A DNA stretch of 64,000 nucleotides from Magnetococcales bacterium DC0425bin3 (GTDB lineage: Bacteria > Pseudomonadota > Magnetococcia > Magnetococcales > DC0425bin3): positions 1 through 64,000 of the forward strand of contig PEAP01000001.1 of the NCBI GenBank assembly GCA_002753665.1, in the 5' to 3' direction. The position numbers were made by a program, and so were the translations under genes. The notes below the pieces were generated by a model, which was not told the DNA's origin, did no database searches, and saw only the letters and a program-made list of their open reading frames with translations. Shown here piece after piece: positions 28,470-37,888 of this stretch. How positions within the stretch are numbered: the first letter of the stretch is position 1; each line of letters opens with the position of its first letter.

Positions 28470-31145
28470 ATGTCCATTCGCCATCTCGACCGGCTGTTCC
28501 ATCCCCAATCCGTGGCGGTGATCGGCGCCTCCAACCGGCCCGGATCCATCGGCGGTCTGATCACCCGCAACCTGCTGCGGGGCGGTTTTTCCGGCCCCAT
28601 CATGCCGGTCAATCCAAAACAGGTCGCCGTGGCCGGGGTGTTGGCCTATGCCGGGGTGGCGCAGCTGCCGGTGGTGCCGGACATGGCAGTGATCTGCACC
28701 CCGCCCGGTTGCGTCCCGGAGGTGGTGGCCAGCCTGGTGCAGAAGGGCACCCGGGCGGCCATCGTCATCACCGATGGTCTGACCCGGGAACGGGACGCCC
28801 AGGGCGGCTCCCTCCAGGATACCGTTCTGGCCCTGGCCCGGGCCGGCGGCCTGCGGATTCTGGGTCCCAACAGCCTGGGGATTCTGGTGCCGAGGATCGG
28901 GCTCAATGCCAGTTTTTCCCATTCCCACGCCCTGCCCGGGCGCATCGCCTTCGTGTCCCAGTCCGGCGCGCTGTGTTCCGCGGTGCTGGACTGGGCGCGT
29001 TCCCAGGAGATCGGCTTTTCCCATTTCATTTCCATCGGGGATGGTGTCGATCTGGATTTCGGCGATGTGCTGGACTTTCTGGGCTCCGATCCCCACACCC
29101 GATCCATCCTGTTGTACATCGAGTCCATCCACGAGCGGCGCAATTTCATGTCCGCCGCCCGGGCCGCCGCCCGCAACAAGCCGGTGCTGGTGATCAAGTC
29201 GGGGCGGGCCGCCGACGGGGCGCGGGCCGCCGCCTTCCACACCCGGGCGTTGGCCGGGGCCGACGAAGTCTACGACGCCGCCATCAAGCGCGCCGGCATG
29301 TTGCGGGTGGGATCGGTGGACGAGCTGTTCGCCGCCGTGGAGACCCTGGCCCGGGCCAAGCCCCTGCGGGGGGAGCGGCTGTGCCTGCTGACCAACAGCG
29401 GCGGCCTGGGGGTGATGGCGGTGGATGCCCTGGTGGCCATGGGGGGCTGTCTGGCCACCCTGACCCCGGAGACCGTGGTGGCCTTGGACCGGGTGCTGCC
29501 CCCCATCTGGTCACGCTGCAATCCGGTGGACATCATTGGCGATGCCCCGGCGGAGCGTTACCGCCAGGCGGTGGCGATCCTGGCGGCGGCCAAGGAAGTG
29601 GATGCCCTGCTGGTGATGCATGCCCCCACCGCCTCCGCCGACCCCACCGCGGCGGCCCGGGCCACCATCGAGGCGGCCCGCTCCGCCACGTTCAACATCA
29701 TCAGTTCCTGGCTGGGGGGCGAGGCGGTGGCGGAGGCCCGGCGTCTGTTCAACCAGGCCGGGGTGCCCACCTACATCACCCCGGAGCGGGCGGTGAAGGC
29801 CTTCATCCACCTGGTGCGCTACCGGCGCAACCAGGAGCTGTTGATGGAGACGCCCCTGTCGGTCATGACCAACTTCACCCCGGACCTGGTCGTCGCCCGG
29901 CGGCTGGTGGAGGACTCCCTGCGCACCGGGACCTCCGACCTGATGCGCGAGCCGGACGCCAAGGCGGTGCTGGCCGCCTACGGCATTCCCACCGTGGCAA
30001 CCCATGTGGCCGCAACGGTGGATGACGCCGTGGCCCTGGCCCGGACCCTGCGCCCACCATTGGCTCTCAAGATCCTATCCACGGACATCAGCCACAAGAC
30101 CGACGTGGGGGGGGTGAAGCTGTTCCTGGACTCGCCCGCGGCGGTGCGGGCCGCGGGGGAGAAGATCCTGCAGAACATGGCGGACAAGGCTCCCGGGGCG
30201 TGCATCCAGGGGTTTGCCCTGCAGCACATGGTCAGCCGGCCGGGCCGTCATGAACTGATCATCGGCATGGCCACCGATCCCATCTTCGGGCCGTTCCTGT
30301 TGTTCGGGCAGGGGGGCACGGCGGTGGAGGTGATCGGCGACCGGGCCGTGGCCCTGCCGCCCCTCAACCTGAGCCTGGCCCGGGAGCTGGTATCCCGCAC
30401 CCGGGTGTTCCGGCTGCTCCAGGGCTACCGGGACCGGCCGCCGGTGGACATGGAAGCCCTGTGCCGGACCCTGGTGCAGGTGTCCCAGATGGTGGTGGAC
30501 ATTCCCGAGCTGGTGGAGCTGGACATCAACCCCCTGTTCGCCGACGAAAAGGGGGTGCTGGCGGTGGATGCCCGCATCCGGGTGACCCGCGCCCCGGTGG
30601 AGAGCCGCCGGTTGGCCATCAGTCCCTATCCCAAGGAGTTGGAAGAGCCCTGGACCATGGCCGACGGCCGCCAGGTGTTGTTGCGCCCCATCCGCCCCGA
30701 GGACGAGCCCGAGCATGTCACCTTCATCTCCCGGCTGACGCCGGAGGACATCCAGTTCCGCTTCTTCACCGCCCTGGAGTCCCTGCCCCACAGCGAGATG
30801 GCCCGGCTGACCCAGATCGACTACGACCGCGAGATGGCCTTCATCGCCTCGGCCACCGCCCCGGACGGCGGCCGGGAGACCCTGGCGGTGGTGCGCCTGA
30901 TCGACGAGCCCGACGATGATGTGGCGGAATTCGCCATCGTGGTGCGCTCCGATCTCAAGGCCCAGGGGCTGGGCGGCAAGCTGATGGACAAGATCATCCG
31001 TTTCGCCCGCGCCAAGGGCAACCGGGTCCTGCTGGGCTATTGCCTGCCCCACAACCACCGCCTGATCCACTTCGTCAAGACGTTCGGCTTCACCACCCGC
31101 CTGCTGCCGGAGGACCAGATGGTGCGGGTGGAGTTGACCTTGTGA
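28470..31145 (+). CDS. Acyl-CoA synthetase (NDP-forming) fused to a GNAT acetyltransferase
   Basis: 891 residues. From the N-terminus: CoA-binding domain (SVAVIGASNRPGSIGGLI), succinyl-CoA ligase-like domain with the phosphohistidine region (LLTNSGGLGVMAVDAL), ATP-grasp domain (about 480-700, LALKILSTDISHKTDVGGVK), then a GNAT domain (about 720-890, VRSDLKAQGLGGKLMDKI). This is the architecture of Pat-type protein lysine acetyltransferases, which can regulate acetyl-CoA synthetase. Catalytic activity of the ligase half is uncertain. The ATG at 28470 is preferred; no strong ribosome-binding site is seen. Confidence 0.88.
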   Translation: MSIRHLDRLFHPQSVAVIGASNRPGSIGGLITRNLLRGGFSGPIMPVNPKQVAVAGVLAYAGVAQLPVVPDMAVICTPPGCVPEVVASLVQKGTRAAIVITDGLTRERDAQGGSLQDTVLALARAGGLRILGPNSLGILVPRIGLNASFSHSHALPGRIAFVSQSGALCSAVLDWARSQEIGFSHFISIGDGVDLDFGDVLDFLGSDPHTRSILLYIESIHERRNFMSAARAAARNKPVLVIKSGRAADGARAAAFHTRALAGADEVYDAAIKRAGMLRVGSVDELFAAVETLARAKPLRGERLCLLTNSGGLGVMAVDALVAMGGCLATLTPETVVALDRVLPPIWSRCNPVDIIGDAPAERYRQAVAILAAAKEVDALLVMHAPTASADPTAAARATIEAARSATFNIISSWLGGEAVAEARRLFNQAGVPTYITPERAVKAFIHLVRYRRNQELLMETPLSVMTNFTPDLVVARRLVEDSLRTGTSDLMREPDAKAVLAAYGIPTVATHVAATVDDAVALARTLRPPLALKILSTDISHKTDVGGVKLFLDSPAAVRAAGEKILQNMADKAPGACIQGFALQHMVSRPGRHELIIGMATDPIFGPFLLFGQGGTAVEVIGDRAVALPPLNLSLARELVSRTRVFRLLQGYRDRPPVDMEALCRTLVQVSQMVVDIPELVELDINPLFADEKGVLAVDARIRVTRAPVESRRLAISPYPKELEEPWTMADGRQVLLRPIRPEDEPEHVTFISRLTPEDIQFRFFTALESLPHSEMARLTQIDYDREMAFIASATAPDGGRETLAVVRLIDEPDDDVAEFAIVVRSDLKAQGLGGKLMDKIIRFARAKGNRVLLGYCLPHNHRLIHFVKTFGFTTRLLPEDQMVRVELTL

Positions 31146-31202
31146 GCAGACCGGATCGTTCCGGTGCGTTTACCGTGGAAGCCGGGAAACGGCTTTCATC
31201 GG

Positions 31203-31232
31203 TGGAGGCTGGAGGGAGGCCTCCCCCATCCA
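31203..31232 (+). repeat. Dispersed 30-bp palindromic intergenic repeat, copy C
   Basis: Same core as at 3814-3843, differing at one base. It is preceded by a small inverted repeat AAGCCG-GGAAA-CGGCTT (31179-31195). It sits between the convergent acyl-CoA synthetase and Rpn genes, at the left flank of the Rpn/NACHT block. Confidence 0.85.
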
Positions 31233-31300
31233 TCGAAGGTTCGAAGGCAGCACCACCCGGTTGACGTTGAAGACGGAGCCGGGTTTCCAGACGGAATATG

Positions 31301-31591
31301 CTATTCTCTGAACACGTCGTCCAGGGTATGGGCATCCAGCACCCGGTCACCCCATGATTCCAGGGTGGCCTGGTCGGCGGAATGGAGTCTTTCCGGCACC
31401 CAGCCAGGCAATGACCCGAAGCGTCGTTGCAGCAGGCGCTGCAACAGGGCAGCCTCGCCTTCCTGCCGACCTTCCTGCCATCCTTTCTGCAGACCTGCCC
31501 GTTGTCCAGCCTCCAGGCCTTCTGTCCAGCCCTTGGTCCAGCCTTCCGCCTGCCATTGTTTGGTCCATTCCTGCACGGTTTCGGCCAACAT
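31301..31591 (-). CDS. Predicted internal small product of the Rpn gene (RpnS-like)
   Basis: Within the nuclease gene and in the same frame, an ATG (31589-31591) is preceded at 8 bases by a near-perfect Shine-Dalgarno AGGAGGTG (31598-31605). It would give a 96-residue protein starting MLAETVQEWTKQWQAEG and covering only the C-terminal helical tail. In E. coli, rpn genes encode such an in-frame small protein (RpnS) that blocks the toxicity of the long form. That the same happens here is inference from the site and its position. Confidence 0.55.
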   Translation of the reverse strand: MLAETVQEWTKQWQAEGWTKGWTEGLEAGQRAGLQKGWQEGRQEGEAALLQRLLQRRFGSLPGWVPERLHSADQATLESWGDRVLDAHTLDDVFRE

Positions 31592-32311
31592 GGTATCCAC
31601 CTCCTGCAAATCCGCGACTTCCGGCACCCGTTGTCCGGGAAGCTTCCTGGGCAGCAGCACGCGGCCGAGCCAGACGGCGAAGGCCCGACGCAAGCTGGTT
31701 TGCTCGGGGGATTTCAACCAGTCGATCAGGTCCCGCACCACGGCCCGGAGATCCTCTGGGGTTGGGCTTTTTTCCAGACGGATCAGCGCGGCCGCCAGAT
31801 TGCGGTCCAGGGCGAGATCGGCCTGCCCGAGGCGTTTTGCGTCGATGAGCAGATACCGCATCCGGGGGCGGTAGCGATCCAGGCCGACTGGAGCCGGGGC
31901 AATGAGATCCGCCACCTCCAGGGCCGCGGACCACTCCGAGTTGCCATTGTACAACACCACGGGCAGCACGGGGGGCAGTTTATCGCCCTGTTTGACCTGG
32001 CCGGCCCTGATCAAGTCCTGGTAGAGCAGCATGACATAGATGTCCATGCGCACCGGCATGGACCAGTCCACCGTGGACTGGAACTCCAGGACCAGGTAGA
32101 TGTACAGCCACTCGGCCCCCCAGCGGAGCCGCCAGACGACATCGTTCATGCGCTCCCGCAGATCGTCGGTGACATGGCTGCCGCCGACCTTTTCCAGGGT
32201 ATCGAAATCAAGTTGGTCGATCCAGGCTTCCTTGACGAACCCCCGCAGCAGATCCCGCACCATTTCAGGATGGCTGAAGATCTGCTTGTAGCCGCTGTCG
32301 TGGTCCACCAT
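31301..32311 (-). CDS. Rpn-family PD-(D/E)XK nuclease
   Basis: 336 residues. The N-terminal part MVDHDSGYKQIFSHPEMVRD and the strand YIYLVLEFQST followed by MPVRMDIYVMLLYQDL are the hallmarks of Rpn (transposase_31/PD-(D/E)XK) proteins. The C-terminal tail has the usual Gly/Glu/Trp periodic helix (GWTEGLEAGQRAGLQKG). E. coli Rpn proteins cut DNA, promote RecA-independent recombination and act in phage defence. The start at 32311 follows CAGGAAAAAAAG; the longer frame from 32380 lacks such a site. A strong internal start at 31591 could give a separate C-terminal product. It is 76 bases downstream of the giant NACHT gene on the same strand. Confidence 0.85.
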   Translation of the reverse strand: MVDHDSGYKQIFSHPEMVRDLLRGFVKEAWIDQLDFDTLEKVGGSHVTDDLRERMNDVVWRLRWGAEWLYIYLVLEFQSTVDWSMPVRMDIYVMLLYQDLIRAGQVKQGDKLPPVLPVVLYNGNSEWSAALEVADLIAPAPVGLDRYRPRMRYLLIDAKRLGQADLALDRNLAAALIRLEKSPTPEDLRAVVRDLIDWLKSPEQTSLRRAFAVWLGRVLLPRKLPGQRVPEVADLQEVDTMLAETVQEWTKQWQAEGWTKGWTEGLEAGQRAGLQKGWQEGRQEGEAALLQRLLQRRFGSLPGWVPERLHSADQATLESWGDRVLDAHTLDDVFRE

Positions 32312-32386
32312 GGGCTTTTTTTCCTGCCGATGTCGTTCCGAAATGATATGCAGTTTCCCAATCCTTCGCCAGGATACCACCGTTGC

Positions 32387-35300
32387 CTATTCCCCGGGGA
32401 TCGCCGACGCCAGTGGCTGGGGAGGGGTCACGGCCGCCACCGGCAAACGCAGCGGCCGGCGCCAGTCTGGAAACTCCTCCGCCGGGTAGACGCAGTCGTT
32501 GTGCACCACGCCCAGCCGTTGCAGCCCTTGGGGATTGCCATCGAAGCTGCCGTCCCCGGGCAGCGCCAGCCAACCGCCATCCGCCCAGCCCCACAGGGTG
32601 GCCAGGCAGCGGCCGGTTGCGGCATTCCAGACCTTGAGGGTCTTGTCGAAGCTTGCCGAGACGATGGTTTGACCATCGGGGCTGTAGGCGGCGCTTCTGA
32701 CCCCTCCTTCATGACCTTCCAGGGTGCGGATCAGCCGGCCGCTCTCAGCTTCCCACACCTTGAGGGTTCGATCGTCGCTTGCCGAGACGATGGATTTCCC
32801 ATCGGGGCTGTAAGCGGCGCTCATAACCCCTTTTTCATGTCCTTCCATGGTGCGGATTAGCCGACCGTTTTTTTCGCTCCACACCTTGAGGGTTCGGTCG
32901 TCGCTTGCAGAGACTATTGATTTTCCATCGGGGCTGTAAGCGGCGCTCATAACCCCTTTTTCATGTCCTTCCATGGTGCGGATTAGCCGACCGCTCTTGG
33001 CTTCCCATACATTTAGAGTTTTATCATAACTCGCCGAAACAATTGATTCTCCGTTAGGGCTGTATGCGGCACTCCTGACTCCTACTTTATGCTTCTCCAG
33101 GATATAGATTAGCTGACCGCTTTCAGCTTTCCATACCTTGAGAGTCCTGTCATGACTTGCTGATACTATTATTTTTCCGTCAGGACTGTAGACGGCGCTC
33201 CTGACCCCACCTTCATGTCCTTTTAGGGTGCAGATCAGCCGGCCGCTTTCGACTTCCCACACTTTCAGGGTCCGATCATCACTTGCCGAAACAATTGTTC
33301 GGCCGTCAGGGCTGTAGGAGGCACTCCTGACTCCGGCACCATGGCCTTCCAATGTGCGAATTTGCTTTCCGTTCTCGGCATTGTACACCTTTAGAGTCCC
33401 GTCATCGCTTGCTGAAATAATAGTTTTTCCGTCAGGACTGTAGACGGCACTTCTTACCCATAATCCATGATCTTCCAAGGTCCGAAAGAGTCGGCCACTC
33501 CCGGCTTCCCATACTTTGAGACTCCCGTCGTCACTAGCAGATACAATAGTTTGTCCATCGGGGCTAAAGGCGACACTCAAAACACTTTTTCCATGTCCTT
33601 CCAACGTGCGGATTAGGTAACCATTTTCGACGTTCCATACCTTGAGGGTTTTGTCCTCACTTGCTGATGTTATAGTTTTTCCGTCAGGGCTGCAGGCACT
33701 ACTCATGACCCATGATTTATGCCCTTCTAGAGTACGAATCAATTTTTCGCTGTTTGATTCCCATATTTTAAGGGTATTGTCATCACTTGCTGAGATAATA
33801 TATTTACAATCTGGACTAAAAATAGCATTCATAATCCACGATTCATGACCTTCCAAAGTGCGGATCAGACGACCACTAACGGCATTCCACACCTTGATGG
33901 TTTTGTCATCGCTTGCAGAAATAATTATTTCATTGTTATTAGGCATGAAGGAGACGCTCCTGACGCCTCCTTCATGACCTTCCAACGTGCGGATTAGCTG
34001 GCCATTCTTAGCGTCCCATACCTTGATGGTCTTATCATCACTTGCAGAAACTATGGTACAATTGTCCGGACTATAAGAGGCACACATGACCCCTCCTCCG
34101 TGACCTTCCAACGTGCGGATTAGCTGGCCATTTTCAGCGTTCCATACCTTGACGGTCTTGTCAAAACTTGCCGAGACGATGGAATGGCCATCCGGACTGT
34201 AGGCGGCGCTCCTGACCCCTCCTCCATGACCTTCCAAGGTACGGATTAGCTGGCCGTTCCCAGCATCCCACACCTTGACGGTCTTGTCATAGCTTGCCGA
34301 GACGATGGAATGGCCATCCGGACTGTAGGCGGCACTCCTGATCCCTTCCCAATGACCCGATTGGACTGCCAGAGGCCAAATCGGTTTGGATGGAGGAAAT
34401 GGAGGGGGAGGCATGGAACAGGACTTCAATACCCCCAGGACAATACCCTCCCCACCTTCCACTCCTCCCAGCCGGACCCTGACGAGGCGGGCCCGGTTGA
34501 AGGTCGCCCCTTCGAGATGTGCCCGTTGCAGCCAGCAGGCATGAATGTCAGCCTCGGTGAAATCCGCCCCGGTCAGCGACGCCCCCGCCAGATCCGCCGC
34601 TTGCAGCCGCGCCCCCCTGAAATCGCAGCCGTCCAGGCGGGCGTCCCGGGCCTGAAGGTCCGTCAAGTCCGCCTGGGCGAAACTCCCGCGAATGCGGGCC
34701 GTTGCCAACCTGACGCCCCGCAGGGAGGCCTGGCTGAAGTCCACCCCCTCCAGCGTCTCCCCGCTCAGGTCGATGCCCTCCAACCGGGCTCCCTGCAACT
34801 GCCAGGATGCCGGCCGGGGGGCGCTCTCCAGACGCTGCCGGCGCCAGGCCAGGGCCAGGAGCAGCAGGTTCTCCGAGACCTGGGGAACATACTTTCGCTC
34901 CAAAACGTCGCACAGTGCCCGGGCCGCCGCCCCCGGCTGCTGCAACAGGTCCAGAAGAAAGGCGCGGATCTCCTGGTTCAGCCGCGGCAGGTCGAACGGC
35001 GCAACCTCCCCGGCATCCAGGGCCTGCGCCAGCCGGCGGGCGGCGAAGAATTCCTGAAAGGAGGTGTGGGCGAAACCGTAATGGCCGGCGTCATCCCGGG
35101 TGATGAAGCTGGTGGTGCGCATCTCGGCATCCCAGCGCTGCCCGTCGTCCACGGTCAAGTGCCGGGGAATTCGTTGCCGCAGCTCCCGATACCCCAGGTG
35201 GCGGACCTGACCGCGCCACAGCTCCAGGGCCAGTTTCTCCATGAACGCCAGCTTGTCCTCCTTGAATGTGCGGTGTTTGCCCTCGTCCCGGGCCAGCCAG

Positions 35301-37888
35301 GCGGCGATGGTTTCCTGGTAGATATCCGCCGCCCCGATCCGCCTCGTCCCCTGGGACCGGGCCTCCAGGCGGGGCAGCACCGAGGCGATCAGGTGCAGCA
35401 GAAAGGGGCGCTGGGCCAGTTCCGCGAGGTTGTGAATGCCCTTGAGAAACTCCAGGATTTCACTTCCGCGCCCGGGGTGCAGTCGTTCCAGATAGGCCTG
35501 GATGCGGGTTTCGTCGAACGGCTGCAGGTAGAAGATCCGGCAGTCGGCCTCGCTCCAGCCCTCCCGGGTGCGGACCGGGCTGCCGCCGGCGAGCCGGGTC
35601 TTTTCGTCCGGCTGATCCAGGAAATAATGGGTGCGGCAGGAAATCAGCACCCGGGACCGGCTCTGCACGGGGATGGCCCGACGGATTTCCTGCAAGAGCG
35701 CCGCGGCTTCCTCACCGGTCATGTTGGCCGATTTTTCGTCGAGCCCGTCGAAGATCAGGAACACAGGCCCGCCCTGCACTGCGGCCAGCACCGTTTTGGG
35801 CTCGACCTTTCCGAAGCCGGCTTTTTCACAAAGAACTCCCACCATCTCCTCCAGGCTGGGCGTGCGCCGGTCCTGCCAGGCCGGCAGCAGCCGCATGTCC
35901 AGATAAAGGGGTGCGGGCAAGCCTTCCCCCCGCTGCCGTCGGCGAATCACCTCCCCGGCGAACATGCGGACCAGAAAGGTCTTGCCCATGCCGAACTCCC
36001 CCAGCAGGGCGGCGAGGGGGGGGCTGGCGGGATCCTCCAGCCAGTTGAACAGCATGGCGCGGCCCTCTCCGGATGCGGGGGGCTCGGTCTCCCCGGGTGC
36101 GGCGGTCGTGTCCATGACCCGCCGAAGGCAGCATTCGGCCCTTTGTCCCAGGTATCTGTCTTCCGGATAGTTTTCTCTGTGGGGACCCGTTGCCAGGGTT
36201 TGCCGCGCGTGATCCGTCCGGCTGCGCACCAGCCGCAGATAACCGGGCAGCTCCTCCTTCAGGATCTGCACCCCCGGCAGGCGGGCGTCCTGCCGCGGCA
36301 CCACCAGGACCTCCCCCCGTCGCATGCGGCTGCGGAGAGTTGCCTTGGTTTGCTCCAGCTCCGGGGCTTGCAGGAGTTTCTCACCCACCACCCAAAGAAC
36401 CAGGGGGCCGTCGCCCTCCCCCATCGGCACCTCCAGGCGCAACAGGGGGCCGGAGGCGTCCCGGCGAATGCTCTCCCGCTCCTTCTCGGCCAGGAATTCC
36501 AGGACAATGCGGTTGACCTCGCCCGGAAAGGCATCGGCCAGGATGAAACCGCCATCCAGGCCGTAATCCTTGAGGCTGGCCAACCAGCCCCGCCAGGGAT
36601 CCCCCAGGACGAGCCCATGCCCCTGGCCATAGAGCAGTTGCCCCGCTTCCCGCCAATGATTCTGCAGAAAGCGCAAATCGTCGGCCTGCTCCACGCCCTC
36701 GATCACCAGCGGTTTGTTGGGCAGGATCCACTGCTTCAACAGCTGAATGATCCTCTCGGGCGGCGTCCCATCGCCCACCTTCTCCATCAGATCCTGGAAA
36801 CCCATGGACCCTGCCATATCGGACCGCGCATCGATCTTGGTCCATTCCGCCCGCGGTTCCAGATCCAGACCCACGTCGCGATGTTTCCAGGAATTCCAGT
36901 CATCCAGCACCAATCGCAGCTGGTGGATGTCCTGCCCTCTTCGTACCGACCGGGCATTGCTGATCTTTTCGTTGAGTTCAAACAGGATGTTGTCGCGCTG
37001 GTAGCGATCCAGAAACGGACCCAACAGGGGCGAGTCCAACATGTCCTGGGTAAGATTGATGGTGAAAAGGAGGTGACGCCGGCTCTGACCAGGCACTGAT
37101 ACCTCAGCCTGCAGGCTTTCGGCGGTCTTGACCTGGACCACGGCCAGCAGGAAGGAAACCAGGAGATGGGCCACGTCTGGAACCGCCCTGAGTATCTGGC
37201 CGTAATTTTCCCCACAGGGGCCGATGGCCAGGCATTCGAATCCCATGACCGATGGATTCCCGGGGACGACAGGGACCACCAGGGTGATGGGATCCAGTTT
37301 GGTCCCGAGACGCACCAGAAACTGGCGCGTTTGCTCCGGCAGTTCACTCCAGATCTCTGGCGCGGCCGATTCTGCAAACCGCTTCAGTTCGCCCGGAAAG
37401 GTGACCAGCGGCAGATTCAGGGTCACCTCCGGCTCGATGAACTCCGCCGCGGGGGTATCGGGATGGTTGGCGAAGTCCTGGCCCTGCTCCAGACGCTCGG
37501 CCAGTGCCCGACTCCTGGGCGCCGCGTTCTTTTCCTCGACCTCATTGGCAGTCAACTCCCGTTCGATCCACAGGGTCTTGGCGCTGACCGGCCGGTTGTC
37601 CCCCGGGTGGGCCAGCCGGACCGGCTGGGCCAGGCGGGCCAGGTGCTGGTTGAGGCGTTGCTTGAACGCCCTGAAGGCCGCCATGGCCTGGGCGGGTGTC
37701 TTTTGCGGCCAGAGGCACCCGAACACCGCGTCCAGGGGCAGGTCCTGCCGGTCTGGGGGCTGGGCGGCGCACAGGTCCATGAGCCGCCCGAGGGTTGGGC
37801 CATCCTTGCGGCCCAGATTGGGCTGCACCTGCTGCAGGACGGCCAGGGCCTGGGCGCAGGTCAGCCGTTGGACATGAAGGTCGGACAT
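32387..37888 (-). CDS. Giant STAND protein: EAL-like domain, NACHT ATPase, pentapeptide repeats, 14 WD40 repeats
   Basis: 1833 residues. Residues 1-150 are helical and unrecognised. About 190-430 match an EAL fold: FECLAIGP for EAL, FTINLTQDML for VNLS, LFELNEKI, RLVLDDW, TKIDA, VIEGVEQADDL and a final GQGHGLVLGDP, so most metal and c-di-GMP ligands seem kept. The NACHT ATPase (about 620-950) has Walker A GEFGMGKTFL, Walker B FLIFDGLDE, LISCRTHYF and the winged-helix end FAHTSFQEFFAARRL. Pentapeptide repeats (A-x-L-x-G type) follow at about 1025-1135. Then come 14 WD40 repeats (about 1180-1750), enough for two seven-bladed propellers. STAND ATPases assemble on ligand sensing, many of them in defence. 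Which part senses and which acts is unknown. Confidence 0.85.
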   Translation of the reverse strand: MSDLHVQRLTCAQALAVLQQVQPNLGRKDGPTLGRLMDLCAAQPPDRQDLPLDAVFGCLWPQKTPAQAMAAFRAFKQRLNQHLARLAQPVRLAHPGDNRPVSAKTLWIERELTANEVEEKNAAPRSRALAERLEQGQDFANHPDTPAAEFIEPEVTLNLPLVTFPGELKRFAESAAPEIWSELPEQTRQFLVRLGTKLDPITLVVPVVPGNPSVMGFECLAIGPCGENYGQILRAVPDVAHLLVSFLLAVVQVKTAESLQAEVSVPGQSRRHLLFTINLTQDMLDSPLLGPFLDRYQRDNILFELNEKISNARSVRRGQDIHQLRLVLDDWNSWKHRDVGLDLEPRAEWTKIDARSDMAGSMGFQDLMEKVGDGTPPERIIQLLKQWILPNKPLVIEGVEQADDLRFLQNHWREAGQLLYGQGHGLVLGDPWRGWLASLKDYGLDGGFILADAFPGEVNRIVLEFLAEKERESIRRDASGPLLRLEVPMGEGDGPLVLWVVGEKLLQAPELEQTKATLRSRMRRGEVLVVPRQDARLPGVQILKEELPGYLRLVRSRTDHARQTLATGPHRENYPEDRYLGQRAECCLRRVMDTTAAPGETEPPASGEGRAMLFNWLEDPASPPLAALLGEFGMGKTFLVRMFAGEVIRRRQRGEGLPAPLYLDMRLLPAWQDRRTPSLEEMVGVLCEKAGFGKVEPKTVLAAVQGGPVFLIFDGLDEKSANMTGEEAAALLQEIRRAIPVQSRSRVLISCRTHYFLDQPDEKTRLAGGSPVRTREGWSEADCRIFYLQPFDETRIQAYLERLHPGRGSEILEFLKGIHNLAELAQRPFLLHLIASVLPRLEARSQGTRRIGAADIYQETIAAWLARDEGKHRTFKEDKLAFMEKLALELWRGQVRHLGYRELRQRIPRHLTVDDGQRWDAEMRTTSFITRDDAGHYGFAHTSFQEFFAARRLAQALDAGEVAPFDLPRLNQEIRAFLLDLLQQPGAAARALCDVLERKYVPQVSENLLLLALAWRRQRLESAPRPASWQLQGARLEGIDLSGETLEGVDFSQASLRGVRLATARIRGSFAQADLTDLQARDARLDGCDFRGARLQAADLAGASLTGADFTEADIHACWLQRAHLEGATFNRARLVRVRLGGVEGGEGIVLGVLKSCSMPPPPFPPSKPIWPLAVQSGHWEGIRSAAYSPDGHSIVSASYDKTVKVWDAGNGQLIRTLEGHGGGVRSAAYSPDGHSIVSASFDKTVKVWNAENGQLIRTLEGHGGGVMCASYSPDNCTIVSASDDKTIKVWDAKNGQLIRTLEGHEGGVRSVSFMPNNNEIIISASDDKTIKVWNAVSGRLIRTLEGHESWIMNAIFSPDCKYIISASDDNTLKIWESNSEKLIRTLEGHKSWVMSSACSPDGKTITSASEDKTLKVWNVENGYLIRTLEGHGKSVLSVAFSPDGQTIVSASDDGSLKVWEAGSGRLFRTLEDHGLWVRSAVYSPDGKTIISASDDGTLKVYNAENGKQIRTLEGHGAGVRSASYSPDGRTIVSASDDRTLKVWEVESGRLICTLKGHEGGVRSAVYSPDGKIIVSASHDRTLKVWKAESGQLIYILEKHKVGVRSAAYSPNGESIVSASYDKTLNVWEAKSGRLIRTMEGHEKGVMSAAYSPDGKSIVSASDDRTLKVWSEKNGRLIRTMEGHEKGVMSAAYSPDGKSIVSASDDRTLKVWEAESGRLIRTLEGHEGGVRSAAYSPDGQTIVSASFDKTLKVWNAATGRCLATLWGWADGGWLALPGDGSFDGNPQGLQRLGVVHNDCVYPAEEFPDWRRPLRLPVAAVTPPQPLASAIPGE
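32799..32993 (-). repeat. Recent WD40-unit duplication (69-bp perfect direct repeats)
   Basis: Bases 32799-32867 and 32925-32993 are identical over 69 bp at a spacing of exactly 126 bp, one WD40 unit of 42 residues. They encode repeats 12 and 13, which begin alike (GRLIRTMEGHEKGVMSA). Other units differ at many codons, so this is a young expansion. Confidence 0.85.

Noticed and set aside
34310-37099. Long open frame of about 930 codons on the plus strand
   Set aside because: It lies antisense to the NACHT gene, has no domain pattern and results from high-GC codon bias. Similar long antisense frames over secA (18165-21065) and the MCP gene (15049-17565) were rejected for the same reason.
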